A stretch of 22,000 nucleotides of DNA from Bryobacteraceae bacterium (GCA_030039005.1 JASHQT010000138.1:1-22000); one strand, 5' to 3'. Shown: positions 7,723 through 17,053, counted from the stretch's first letter. Notes: generated by a model not told the origin, from the sequence alone. Made by a program: numbers and translations.

Positions 7723-8691
7723 TTAGACCTCGATCTTCGTGATCTTCTTCATGACCAGATACCCGATGATCTGCAGACCGACGGCGCAGCCCAGCATGAG
7801 GTTCCCTACGTCGTCGAGGAAGAAGAAACGCACGTAGTCCGGGTTGGTGTAGAACATCAACACCGCCACGCCGATCGGAATGCAACTGAGCGCGATGCCG
7901 GTCATGCGCCCGTGTGCGCTGATGGCCCGGATGCGGCCGCGCAGCTTGAAGCGCTCCCGGATCACGTAGGCCAGCTTGTCGAGAATCTCGGCCAGATTGC
8001 CTCCCGTGCGCTTTTGCAGCAGTACCGCTGAAACGAAGAAATGCACGTCCAGCAGGGGCACGCGCTTGGCCAGCTTCTGCAGCGCGACGTCCAGCGGCAA
8101 CCCCAAATTGTGCTCCTCGAAAGTCCGCCGGAATTCCCCCGCCAGCGGCTCTTGGAACTCGCGGTGGATCATTTCGAGCGACACCGAGAAAGCGTGCCCG
8201 GCGCGCATCGACCGGGCCACGAATTCGAGACTCTCGGGAAACAGCTCTTCGAAACGGCGCAGGCGCGCCCGGCGCTTGCGCACCACGAACCACACCGGCA
8301 ACGCGCCCCCGGCCACGGCCGGGATCCAGAAGAAATGTTGCAGCTGGGCGGGGAGCAGAATCCAGGCCAGCGCGCCCGCCGCCACCACCGCCACCAGGCA
8401 CGTGTTCACCAGCCGGTGGGTGCTCCACTTCATCCCGGCCTGCTCGATCAGCTCCTGCAGCTTGGTCTGCAGTTGGAAGCGCCGCAGAAAGCGGGTCGCC
8501 AGCAGCACGTTTTTTTCTTCGGTGTGGATCAGCGAGCCCGTGCCCGCGGCAGCCTTGGGCGTCTTGGCCTTGGTGCTGCCCACCAGCCGGCTCTTCAGCT
8601 TGTCCAGATCCGAATGGCGGAAGGCGTTGGAGCAGATCCACCAAATGACCAGGGCGCAAGCCCACGCCGCGATGGCGATCATCACAAACAT
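7723..8691 (-). CDS. tadB: Tad pilus inner-membrane platform protein TadB (type II secretion F domain)
   Basis: This is the partner of TadC in the inner-membrane assembly platform. I choose the ATG at 8689-8691 (322 residues): GGAGG lies 9 nt upstream, and a membrane helix follows at once (MIAIAAWACALVIWWICS). Longer frames run into cpaF. Visible order: helix 1, a cytoplasmic linker, helices around residues 90-130, the T2SSF domain (about 148-285) with FPESLEFVARSMRAGHAFSVSLEMI and LLQKRTGGNLAEILDKLAYVIRERF, and two C-terminal helices. The TGGNLAEIL block is typical of TadB. The gene starts 4 nt after the cpaF stop and ends 4 nt before tadC, a tight cpaF-tadB-tadC unit. Confidence 0.93.
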   Translation of the reverse strand: MFVMIAIAAWACALVIWWICSNAFRHSDLDKLKSRLVGSTKAKTPKAAAGTGSLIHTEEKNVLLATRFLRRFQLQTKLQELIEQAGMKWSTHRLVNTCLVAVVAAGALAWILLPAQLQHFFWIPAVAGGALPVWFVVRKRRARLRRFEELFPESLEFVARSMRAGHAFSVSLEMIHREFQEPLAGEFRRTFEEHNLGLPLDVALQKLAKRVPLLDVHFFVSAVLLQKRTGGNLAEILDKLAYVIRERFKLRGRIRAISAHGRMTGIALSCIPIGVAVLMFYTNPDYVRFFFLDDVGNLMLGCAVGLQIIGYLVMKKITKIEV

Positions 8692-8695
8692 AGGT

Positions 8696-10057
<1,362 letters not shown>

Positions 10058-10092
10058 AGGATTTTCGATGGACGCTGTTCATGGGCTCGTCC

Positions 10093-11289
10093 TCACGAAG
10101 CGGGCGTTGTGGCGACGCGCAGATCCGCCAAACCCGCCCGTTTGCGGTCCGGCGCGCGGCCGCCGGTGAGGCGATGGGCCAGGTTTTCCACCGCTTTGCC
10201 CAGCTCGGAATGTCCGTCCACGGGCTGGCCCAGGGTCACGGCGCGGTGCAGGGAAAAATAGTCGTTGGGAATCCGCGCATCGATGGCGCAGTTGAACAGG
10301 CGCTCGATGTCCGAGCCGGCGATCTCATCGCGCCGGTCGATGCGGTTCATCAGGATTTGAAAACGTTCCTTGGGGAAGCCCAGATGATCGAGCAGGTTCA
10401 CGGCCTTGCGCGCCAAGTGCAGGCTGGGCAGCTCGGGCGTGGAGACCAGATAGGCGCGGTCGCATTCGGAAATGGTCATCAGGCTCAGACGCTGAAAAAC
10501 CACCGGCAGGTCGATCACGGCCCAGTCGTAGTGCAGACGCGCGTATTCCAGCACCGCGTGCAGCCGCGCGCCGTCGATGGCGCCGGCATAGGGAGCTTCC
10601 GGCGCCGCTAAAACCTCCACGCCATCCGACACCGCGACACACTCCCCCCAGCCGCCCTCCTCCAGCCGCTCGGCGGCATCCAGCGCGTCGAGCAGGCTCT
10701 TGGTGTTGCTGAGCTTCAAATAAAAGCCGATCATGCCGCCCATCAGGTCGAAGTCCGCCAACAGCACGCGTTCGGCGCCGGCGCGGCGCAGAGCGAACGC
10801 GGCTTGGGCGGCCAGCGTCGAGGCCCCCGAACCGGGCTTCGCGCTGGTGAATGCCACGATCGAGCCGGGTTCGGTTTCTTCGGCGGGAGCGGGCTCCAGC
10901 AGCCGGTGCAGCCGCGCCACGGCGTCGTTTTGGGTCTGCGCATCGAAGGGCGCGTAGAGAAATTCGCTCGCGCCGCTGCGCAGGCTGCGCAAGATCGCGT
11001 CCGAGTCGTTGCGGACGTGCAAACCAACCACATGCACCCGCAGGCCGAGCGAGGAAACGCTGCGGGTCAGCTCGCAGGCCTGCTCCAGGTCGCTCGCCAG
11101 GTCGAGCAGGATCACGTCCGGCTTGGTCTGGCGCACCCGCATCTCCAGGGTCGCTACCGCCGGATAGGACTTGAACTCCGAGAGAATCTGGAACGAACGG
11201 CTGCGCTCCAGCGCCGCGCCGAGTTGGCCGGCGAGCTCGCGGTCGGCTATCACCGCGAGCGCGGTCAGAACCGGTGCGCGGCCCGTCAT
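10093..11289 (-). CDS. cpaE: Pilus localisation/assembly ATPase-like protein CpaE/TadZ
   Basis: CpaE/TadZ is a ParA/MinD-like protein that places the Tad machine, usually at a cell pole. The 398-residue protein has an atypical receiver domain (about 1-130, with Asp63 in VILLDLAS at the phosphoacceptor position) and a ParA-like domain (about 145-370). The P-loop reads SAKPGSGAST (about 149-158): the MinD signature Lys is present, but the usual Lys before Ser/Thr is Ala. That deviation is common in TadZ/CpaE proteins, so it is a family trait rather than damage. The expected LLADFDLMGGMIGFYL and VIDLPVVF segments are present. It lies between the secretin and the ATPase genes. It may bind ATP with little hydrolysis; the polar role is family inference. 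Confidence 0.9.
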   Translation of the reverse strand: MTGRAPVLTALAVIADRELAGQLGAALERSRSFQILSEFKSYPAVATLEMRVRQTKPDVILLDLASDLEQACELTRSVSSLGLRVHVVGLHVRNDSDAILRSLRSGASEFLYAPFDAQTQNDAVARLHRLLEPAPAEETEPGSIVAFTSAKPGSGASTLAAQAAFALRRAGAERVLLADFDLMGGMIGFYLKLSNTKSLLDALDAAERLEEGGWGECVAVSDGVEVLAAPEAPYAGAIDGARLHAVLEYARLHYDWAVIDLPVVFQRLSLMTISECDRAYLVSTPELPSLHLARKAVNLLDHLGFPKERFQILMNRIDRRDEIAGSDIERLFNCAIDARIPNDYFSLHRAVTLGQPVDGHSELGKAVENLAHRLTGGRAPDRKRAGLADLRVATTPAS

Positions 11290-11339
11290 GGCGTTTGCCT
11301 GCCCTTTCTCATTGCGGCGGATCCCACTTCCTCCAGCTC

Positions 11340-12707
11340 CTACTTCGATTTGCCGTTGCCCGCCGGAAACGCGTTCGTCGTTCCGGGCGCCAGCGGAACC
11401 AGGAACGGCCGCGGCATGTTGATCGAAGGTTTGGCCTCGCCCGCTTCAAGCGGCATGGTGATTTCCGGCGTGACCATCACCACCAACTCCGTATTGCTGG
11501 TATCGAATGATTTGCTCTTGAACAGATTTCCCAGGATGGGCAAGTTGGAAAGCACGGGAATCCTGGCCAGCGTCTCGGTGACCTGCCGGTCGATCAAGCC
11601 CGCGATGACGAAACTTTGCCCTTCGCCCAGCTCGATATTGGTCTCCATCTTGCGCGAAGACAGCGCGGGAATCGTGTACCCGTTGAATGACAGCGCGTTG
11701 GTGTAGTCCAGCGCCGAGACTTCCGGCTTGACATGCAGCCGGATGTCGTTGTGCGAGGTGATATTGGGCGTAAAACTCAACCGCACGCCGTATTCCCGGA
11801 ACTGGATGGTGACCGCGCCCGAGTTGGCGCCCCCCTGCAAAACCGGAATGGGAAATTCGCCGCCCACCAGAAAGCTCGCCTCTTTGCCGTCGCTGGTGAC
11901 CAGCGTGGGCTCGTCCAAGGTCTGCAAAATATTCTTTTGTTCCAGGGCCTGGATGAAGGCCCCCAGGTTGAGATCCGGACGGAAGGCGAAGATGTTGAGG
12001 GCGTTGGAAATCGTGAACGTGGAGTTGCCGACGGTTCCGCCCGAGCCGGTGATCGAGGCGGGCGTCGTGGAGGAGGCTTGGCCCGTGGTCACGCTCCCGA
12101 CGGTGTTGGTGGCGCCCGTAGAAACCAGGTTTACGGCGAACTGATTGGATAGCGAGCGATCCAGCTCGGCGAACTTGATGCGCAGCACAATCTGTTTCTC
12201 GACCGGCGGATCGGCGATTCTCAGATCGTTCACGATGGTTTTGCCGAACGAAGTCGCCAGTGCCGTCACCCGGTCGGCAACATCTTTGCTCGACACCCGG
12301 CCGGTCAGCGATAGCGAATCGCGCGAGGACTGCACGTGGATGTCCTCGGAGGGAAAGGTATCCCGGATGAGGCGGCGCAAGGGCTCGAGATTCTGTTCGA
12401 CGGTGATGTTATAGAAGTTGCGCTGTCCCTCCTTGCTCCACACGACCAGAGTTACGGTGCCGAAACCCTTGCCGTGCACCAGAATTTCACGCCCGGTTAC
12501 GGGCGAAGCATCGGCGATATCGGCGTTGCTGGTCGAAATCCGGGAGATGTCGGCCGGATAGTCGATGACAATGCTTTTGCCCACTGTCAGGCGAATGTCT
12601 TCCGGTCCTCCTTGGGCAAAGACCAAGGCGGCGGTGCTCCAGGCCAAGGCGGCTGCGCCCCAGGCCAGGACGCCCCACAGAATATGCAGACGTTTCAGGA
12701 TTCGCAT
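11340..12707 (-). CDS. cpaC: Tad pilus outer-membrane secretin CpaC/RcpA
   Basis: This protein forms the outer-membrane channel for the pilus. The 455-residue precursor has an N-terminal signal (about 1-31, cut near LVFAQ). A pilus-specific N-domain follows (about 36-105: LTVGKSIVIDYPADISRI, NADIADA), then a BON-like segment (about 105-165) and the secretin core (about 175-430). The core has the hallmark sequence IPVLSNLPILGNLFKSKSF followed by ELVVMVTPEI. Ser/Thr/Gly-rich residues around 197-235 probably form the barrel-lip or gate insertion. The tail after about 430 is Pro-rich. It starts 2 nt after the cpaB stop, so the two are co-translated. Other secretins (PilQ, GspD) are longer and lack the pilus N-domain, so the RcpA/CpaC type is favoured. 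Confidence 0.95.
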   Translation of the reverse strand: MRILKRLHILWGVLAWGAAALAWSTAALVFAQGGPEDIRLTVGKSIVIDYPADISRISTSNADIADASPVTGREILVHGKGFGTVTLVVWSKEGQRNFYNITVEQNLEPLRRLIRDTFPSEDIHVQSSRDSLSLTGRVSSKDVADRVTALATSFGKTIVNDLRIADPPVEKQIVLRIKFAELDRSLSNQFAVNLVSTGATNTVGSVTTGQASSTTPASITGSGGTVGNSTFTISNALNIFAFRPDLNLGAFIQALEQKNILQTLDEPTLVTSDGKEASFLVGGEFPIPVLQGGANSGAVTIQFREYGVRLSFTPNITSHNDIRLHVKPEVSALDYTNALSFNGYTIPALSSRKMETNIELGEGQSFVIAGLIDRQVTETLARIPVLSNLPILGNLFKSKSFDTSNTELVVMVTPEITMPLEAGEAKPSINMPRPFLVPLAPGTTNAFPAGNGKSK

Positions 12708-12709
12708 GA

Positions 12710-13585
12710 TTACTTTCCGCCTCCGCTGGTTCCCACCACTTCCACGCTCTTCTGCGTACCGCGAATCACCACGATCTGATCGGGTGGCGGAGGCGGCGGC
12801 GGGGGAGCGGCGGCCACCACAACGGGCCGCGGCCGCGGCCGGGGATTCTCCGGCTTTTTGCGCTCCGCGCGTTCGCCGTACAGCTCCGCGACGTCTTGGC
12901 CGGGGGTCTTCGTGATGGTTTCATCGCTGCCGTTGCGCAGCACCATTTGAATGCGCGTATCGGAGCTGGCGAGCGTCAGCGTTTCCGCCTGCTCGGGAGT
13001 TCCTAAAAGCGTGACCGTCTGGGCCGGCATGGCCTGCCCGCGCGCATCCGGCTGCATCACCGTGCCCGCCGAAAGCACCAGCATGTTCTGGAGTTGCGTG
13101 GGCGTCGCGGTCACCGACACGTCGGAGTTGGGCGGATGTCCGGTTACCAGCACGTCCACACGCATGCCCGGCAAGACGAATCCGGAGATCCCCGTCACGT
13201 CGTTGACCCGCACCGTCACCGCGCGCATCCCCACCGGAATCACCGGCGCGAGGCCCAGTCCGCTGCCGCGCGCCGCCAGCCGTCCTTCGAGCACCGGCTC
13301 GTCCATCAGGATGTTGCTGATCACCGGCCGGTCGAGCACTTCCTCGGGCTTGGAGAACGCGCCCTTGGGGAACGCCGCTGCCGGGAGCTTACCGATCTTG
13401 ATATCGGCCGGTTTGATGGTGGTCCCGACCGAAAGCGGCCGCACCGCCAGCACGACGTCGCGCAAATCGGTGGGCTCCGCCTTCTTGGGGCTGCCGGCGC
13501 GAGCCGTCATCTGGTAAAACACGCTCGAGATCACCAGCGCGAACAACAGACTCACGCCCAGTACCGTCAGAAATCTACGATCCAT
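12710..13585 (-). CDS. cpaB: Tad pilus assembly protein CpaB/RcpC
   Basis: CpaB/RcpC is a periplasmic or inner-membrane-anchored factor required with the secretin for Tad pilus biogenesis. The 291-residue protein has an uncleaved-type N-terminal helix (about 5-27, FLTVLGVSLLFALVISSVFY). A SAF domain follows (about 40-105: VVLAVRPLSVGTTIKPADIKIGKLP), then the RcpC/CpaB domain (about 115-225: GMRAVTVRVNDVTGISGFVLPGMRVDVLVTG). The C-terminal region holds an Arg-Pro run and eight consecutive Pro residues (about 248-270), likely an extended spacer across the periplasm. That Pro tract is longer than I expect for the family. The ATG is preceded by a GGGAGAAAGGG purine stretch. The stop is 2 nt before cpaC. 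Confidence 0.93.
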   Translation of the reverse strand: MDRRFLTVLGVSLLFALVISSVFYQMTARAGSPKKAEPTDLRDVVLAVRPLSVGTTIKPADIKIGKLPAAAFPKGAFSKPEEVLDRPVISNILMDEPVLEGRLAARGSGLGLAPVIPVGMRAVTVRVNDVTGISGFVLPGMRVDVLVTGHPPNSDVSVTATPTQLQNMLVLSAGTVMQPDARGQAMPAQTVTLLGTPEQAETLTLASSDTRIQMVLRNGSDETITKTPGQDVAELYGERAERKKPENPRPRPRPVVVAAAPPPPPPPPDQIVVIRGTQKSVEVVGTSGGGK

Positions 13586-13660
13586 ATCCCTTTCTCCCGC
13601 CTTCGGTCGTCCACTTCCAATGCCAGCGGAAATCCGCCTCGCCCGCCTTCGCTGGCTGCC

Positions 13661-14137
13661 TCATGGTGTTGCTACCAGGCTCAACCACACTCCGGCCGCA
13701 ATCGCCGGTGCATAGGGAATCGTCTCCGCGCGGCGCCTGGCCTGGGAACCTTCGCCCGGCGCTGAGCGGCGCCACCACAGCTCCCGCACCGCTCCGGCGG
13801 CGATCACCGCCACAGCCAGGAGCCCGCCACATCCGGCCGTCCACAACGCCGCGATCAGTAGGCGCTTGGCTCCGAGCAGCGCCCCGAATCCGGCCATCAG
13901 CTTCACGTCTCCTCCGCCCATCCCGCCCAGCAAATAAAAGATCAGGAACACTCCCGCTCCCATCACCGTGCCGAGCAGTGCTGCACCCAGCCCCTGCCAG
14001 CCGTGCTCGACGGTCTGCAACGCCAAGCCGCCGGCAAAGGCCGAAATGGGAATCCAATTGGCGATCTGGCGCCGCCGCAAATCGTCCACACACGCCGCGA
14101 TACCAACGCCTCCGGCCAGCAGCGCTTGAGCGGTCAC
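13661..14137 (-). CDS. cpaA: Prepilin peptidase CpaA/TadV (A24 family)
   Basis: This inner-membrane aspartic peptidase cleaves Flp prepilin leaders. The 158-residue protein consists of about six hydrophobic segments and has no N-terminal methylase domain, as is normal for TadV/CpaA. The two catalytic Asp sites are visible: Asp19 in VDDLRRRQIANW (the usual IPN is IAN here) and Asp77 in the GxGD-type motif GGMGGGDVK. I take the GTG at 14135-14137 as the start: GGGAG lies 7-9 nt upstream, and it overlaps the stop of a six-codon minicistron as GTGA. The ribosome-binding region is tandemly duplicated (see repeat). It lies 75 nt upstream of cpaB. Its presence implies a processed Flp pilin encoded elsewhere. 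Confidence 0.9.
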   Translation of the reverse strand: MTAQALLAGGVGIAACVDDLRRRQIANWIPISAFAGGLALQTVEHGWQGLGAALLGTVMGAGVFLIFYLLGGMGGGDVKLMAGFGALLGAKRLLIAALWTAGCGGLLAVAVIAAGAVRELWWRRSAPGEGSQARRRAETIPYAPAIAAGVWLSLVATP

Positions 14138-14171
14138 CGTGCTTCTCCCGTCATCGTGCTTCTCCCGTCAC
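14138..14171 (-). repeat. 17-bp tandem duplication of the ribosome binding/start region before cpaA
   Basis: Two head-to-tail copies of a 17-nt unit (14138-14154 and 14155-14171) differ only in their last base. On the coding strand each unit contains CGGGAGAAGCACG. The result is two Shine-Dalgarno GGGAG sites, each 7 nt before a start-like codon: first ATG (14152-14154), then GTG (14135-14137). The upstream 130-residue gene stops inside the first copy. The ATG opens a six-codon frame (MTGEAR) whose TGA overlaps the cpaA GTG. Confidence 0.85.
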
Positions 14172-14560
14172 CGTCCGGCCCCTTTGCTGCAGTTCTTCGC
14201 GCGCGCCGCTCCCGGACCCAGCGCCGGCACCGCGTCTGCGGACTTCATCGCCGCCTCGCCGAATCCCTCCGCTCCGAACAGCAAAGGCGCGAGAAAACCA
14301 GCCTGCAGCGCAAACTCCGCCAGCGCCTTGCCGCTCGGCAGGCGCCAGTTGGCCGAATCCAGCCACTCCATCGGAATGTCTGCCGGAATGTCTGCCGGTA
14401 TATCCGCTGGAATATCTGCCGGCACGTGCGCCATGTTCAGGTTCGCCGTCATGGTCTTGGATACCTCTACCGCCAGTTCCCCGGCGCTGGGTTTGCCCGC
14501 ACCGGCGCGGTTTCCAACACTCCGGGCCACTGACCCGGACGGGTTCCGATTGCTTCTCAT
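14168..14560 (-). CDS. Hypothetical 130-residue protein in the tad operon with four ADIP repeats
   Basis: I do not recognise this protein. The ATG is supported by GGGAG 10 nt upstream, and the frame fits between the GT-C-like gene and cpaA on the same strand. The N-terminus is basic and Ser/Gly-rich with no signal peptide. Residues 48-63 are four tandem ADIP units from a 12-bp DNA repeat, followed by MEWLDSANWRLPSGK. Then comes an Ala/Phe-rich amphipathic segment (about 78-105, AEFALQAGFLAPLLFGAEGF), and the tail is basic. It does not resemble a Flp pilin, TadE/F/G or TadD. Possibilities are a lineage-specific pilus accessory or a cytoplasmic regulator. Confidence that it is expressed is moderate, and there is none on function. 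Confidence 0.55.
   Translation of the reverse strand: MRSNRNPSGSVARSVGNRAGAGKPSAGELAVEVSKTMTANLNMAHVPADIPADIPADIPADIPMEWLDSANWRLPSGKALAEFALQAGFLAPLLFGAEGFGEAAMKSADAVPALGPGAARAKNCSKGAGR
14372..14419 (-). repeat. Four 12-bp tandem units encoding ADIP repeats
   Basis: Four consecutive 12-nt units (14372-14383, 14384-14395, 14396-14407, 14408-14419) each encode Ala-Asp-Ile-Pro on the minus strand. The first two are identical and the other two differ at synonymous positions. Synonymous divergence with a conserved peptide suggests selection at the protein level rather than a very recent slippage event. Confidence 0.85.
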
Positions 14561-14668
14561 GCGGATCGTTCTCCCTGACTACTAGCTTCGGCAAATTGGG
14601 AGGTTTTCATTAGCCTGCGCGTAACGTTTTCTTTAGTACGCGCGTCCACCAGAACCGCGTTGAAGCAC

Positions 14669-16342
14669 TTAATTCCTCACAGTGGGCACACTTACCCGCT
14701 CGAACAGTAGCGCCTGGCCGTCATCGGCCACCATTCGCCACTCCCGGTCCAGCTTCAGAATCGATGCCAGCGGCCAATTCACCGGCAACAACGCGACGGT
14801 GAAGCCCCTCCGCGCCAGGATCTGCTTCCAGCCATAACTGGCGTTTAGCAACTCGATGTACTCCTGGCCCATCTGCTGGCCGTAGAAATCGCTGCGGCCG
14901 TCCACGTACACCTTTTGCCGCGGATAGAAGTGATAAATGATGTAGTCGCCCCATTGGTCCGGGGTCAGCAGGCGGCCCGACGCAATCAGGTCCGCATGCC
15001 GCGAGACCATCGCCGTGGGAAACATCACGCTGGGGAAATCGCGGGGCCATTGCCCCGCCCATGGCGACGACGCGCCCGTCGCGGCCAAGGCCGCAATCAG
15101 CAGCGCCGGCCAGAGACTGGTGCGGCGAAAACCGGCCGCTAAGTCCGCGCCCAGTTCATACAAGATGCGCGCGGCCGCGGTCTTTTTCGCGCCGGCGACC
15201 GCGGACTCCCAGCCGTCGCTGATCAGACCGGCGATGAGCGGTGCGGCCACCATGGCATAGAGTGGAGCGTGCCGCACGCTGGTCAAAGACGAATGTGCCA
15301 GGAACAGCACCCATAAGGCCTCCACCAGCATGCGCCGGCGCAGTAAGTAACCGGTGGCGATCAGACCCGCCACCAGCAAGGCCTCGAACTGGAGCTGGCC
15401 TTCGGAGCGAAAGGTGGGCGCTTGAAACTCCTGCACGATGTCCCGGATCCAATCGGCCCGCAGGTACTGCCAGATGTGGACGTGCAACTGGACGCCGTAG
15501 GGGTTCGCGAGCGAAGCGGCCGAGCAGCCGGCCAGCAGCGCCCCATAGCGGCGGATTTCACTCCGCCGCGTTTTCCCGAGAGCCGCTTCGATGACGCACG
15601 CCGCGACCAACAGCGCCACGCACGCCAGAAAAATGACGAACCCGCCGTGCAGATTCGTCCACAGCGCGGTCATCGGAACCAGCGCCCACAGCCAGGCCGT
15701 GCGCTTCCGCCGGTCGGCTTCCACGATCCACAGGCTGAGGGGCAGCAGCAGCAGCGTGAACAGGTGCGGACGCGCCAGAAAATGCATCGAAGAGGCGCCC
15801 ACCGAGAGCAGCGTCGTGAACGCCGCCACCAGAGGATTGGCGCCGCGCCACAGCGTGTAGCGCAAAACGAGGGTGGCAGTCGCCGCGATCATCGCACCCG
15901 CCAGCAGCACGATGCCCTTGAGCCCGGCGGCTCCGAATGCGAGGGCATAGATCACGTCGGTCAGCCATTCCCAAGCGAACCACGGCGCCGCGGGCCGCGA
16001 AAACGAGAACAAATCGTGCGTAGGCACGCGGTGAGTTTCGAGGATCCATTGCCCCGTGCGAATGTGATAGCCCGTGTCGCCGTCGCCCAGCAGCGCGATC
16101 CAGCCGCTGGCGCCGTACACGAACAGCCAAAGGATCAAAGCGACGAAGAAGACGTCGGAAATCGACGGAGTGAACGCGCGCGCCAGAATGCGCCCCGCGC
16201 TCGCCGGCCCGCTGGCCGCAGCCGGGCTGACAGAAGCAACCGCGGAAGTAGCGCCCGCGCCATCGAGGACCTCGGGGTGCGGGGATGATGTGGAGGTGGC
16301 CACAGGACTCGCGAAACCGTCTGCTTGGGGCGTCCGCCCCAT
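14669..16342 (-). CDS. Polytopic membrane protein, GT-C glycosyltransferase-like
   Basis: This 557-residue inner-membrane protein has an Ala/Ser/Pro-rich cytoplasmic N-terminus (about 1-58) and roughly ten hydrophobic segments. After the first helix comes an acidic loop, GDGDTGYHIRTGQWILETHRVP, then HDLFSFSRPAAPWFAWEWLTDV. This arrangement is characteristic of GT-C-type lipid-sugar glycosyltransferase relatives, where the acidic pair sits in the first periplasmic loop. The C-terminal soluble part has GDYIIYHFYPRQKVYVDGRSDFYG, seen in the same broad group. The ATG at 16340-16342 has no strong SD. It lies in the tad cluster, 66 nt after the regulator and 108 nt before the next gene, so it could glycosylate pilin or supply an envelope glycan. 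The enzymatic role is inference; it may be simply a hypothetical membrane protein. Confidence 0.65.
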   Translation of the reverse strand: MGRTPQADGFASPVATSTSSPHPEVLDGAGATSAVASVSPAAASGPASAGRILARAFTPSISDVFFVALILWLFVYGASGWIALLGDGDTGYHIRTGQWILETHRVPTHDLFSFSRPAAPWFAWEWLTDVIYALAFGAAGLKGIVLLAGAMIAATATLVLRYTLWRGANPLVAAFTTLLSVGASSMHFLARPHLFTLLLLPLSLWIVEADRRKRTAWLWALVPMTALWTNLHGGFVIFLACVALLVAACVIEAALGKTRRSEIRRYGALLAGCSAASLANPYGVQLHVHIWQYLRADWIRDIVQEFQAPTFRSEGQLQFEALLVAGLIATGYLLRRRMLVEALWVLFLAHSSLTSVRHAPLYAMVAAPLIAGLISDGWESAVAGAKKTAAARILYELGADLAAGFRRTSLWPALLIAALAATGASSPWAGQWPRDFPSVMFPTAMVSRHADLIASGRLLTPDQWGDYIIYHFYPRQKVYVDGRSDFYGQQMGQEYIELLNASYGWKQILARRGFTVALLPVNWPLASILKLDREWRMVADDGQALLFERVSVPTVRN

Positions 16343-16408
16343 GTTCGGGTGATCGGCCCGGAAGCTGGCTTCCTTTAGTCCATCTCTCTCTCTGAGTGAC
16401 CGCCTGCT

Positions 16409-17053
16409 TTACTGGCTACTGCTCGCGTTGGCCGGAGCTTCGGCGCCGATCAGGTCGCCTCCATGCACCGCCAAGGCGAGACGATCCTTCAAGCCCGTCT
16501 TCTCGAAAATGTGCATCAAATGCACCTTCACGGTTCCGGGCGTGATGTGCAGGTTTTCGGCGATCTGCCGGTTGCGCAACCCGCGGCAGATCAACCGCAC
16601 CACCTCTTTTTCGCGCGGCGTCAGCCGCGTGGCCTCCTTGCGTTGCAGGAACTCGGCCAGTTGCTCGGATTCCTGCATCCAGATTTTGCCCGCTGCCACC
16701 TCACGCAGGCACTCCAGCAGCTTACCCACCGGCAAGGTTTTCCGGATGATCCCGCGAGCTCCCATTTGCAGCGCCCGGAACGCATCCATTTCGGGAAGAT
16801 CCACTACCCACAGGACTGCGTAAATTTGCCCGGCGCTTTTCAACTGGCTGAGCAGCCGGAATGCAGCCGTCAGCCCGGCGGTAGCATCCAGCAGCACGAC
16901 GTTCGGTTGAGACCGCTGGATCGCTTCCAGTGCCTCGGCTGGCCGGGATACCGCGCCCGCCAGAAACAGATCGTTCGTTTCGGCCAGCACTTTCTTCAAG
17001 CCTTCAATCACGATGGGCTGCGGCTCACACGCAAATATGGCAATCTTGCTCAA
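16409..17053 (-). CDS. NarL/LuxR-type response regulator with degenerate receiver
   Basis: I place the start at the TTG at 17051-17053 (214 residues), preceded by a GGGGG run 4 nt upstream. The receiver begins immediately (MSKIAIFACEPQP), and 214 residues is the usual family length. An upstream TTG at 17173 would add 40 residues translated from the repeat-containing leader. The receiver (about 3-118) has the phosphoacceptor Asp56 (VVLLDATAG) and Lys105. However, the usual acidic pair near residue 10 is Cys-Glu, and the switch Ser/Thr position near 84 is Val. The GerE HTH (about 144-194) is canonical: LTPREKEVVRLICRGLRNRQIAENL, TPGTVKVHLMHIFEKTG. There is no adjacent histidine kinase. It heads the tad cluster and is the likely local regulator; the regulon is unproven. 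Confidence 0.85.
   Translation of the reverse strand: MSKIAIFACEPQPIVIEGLKKVLAETNDLFLAGAVSRPAEALEAIQRSQPNVVLLDATAGLTAAFRLLSQLKSAGQIYAVLWVVDLPEMDAFRALQMGARGIIRKTLPVGKLLECLREVAAGKIWMQESEQLAEFLQRKEATRLTPREKEVVRLICRGLRNRQIAENLHITPGTVKVHLMHIFEKTGLKDRLALAVHGGDLIGAEAPANASSSQ

Noticed and set aside
10536..10836. Loss of the catalytic Lys in the CpaE P-loop as a sign of inactivation
   Set aside because: The Ala in place of Lys in GSGAST is common among TadZ/CpaE proteins, so it is a family feature.
13622..13656. Inverted repeat GCCAGCG/CGCTGGC between cpaA and cpaB as a terminator
   Set aside because: Arms of 7 bp are separated by 21 nt with no T-run, and the flanking genes look co-transcribed; too weak to call.
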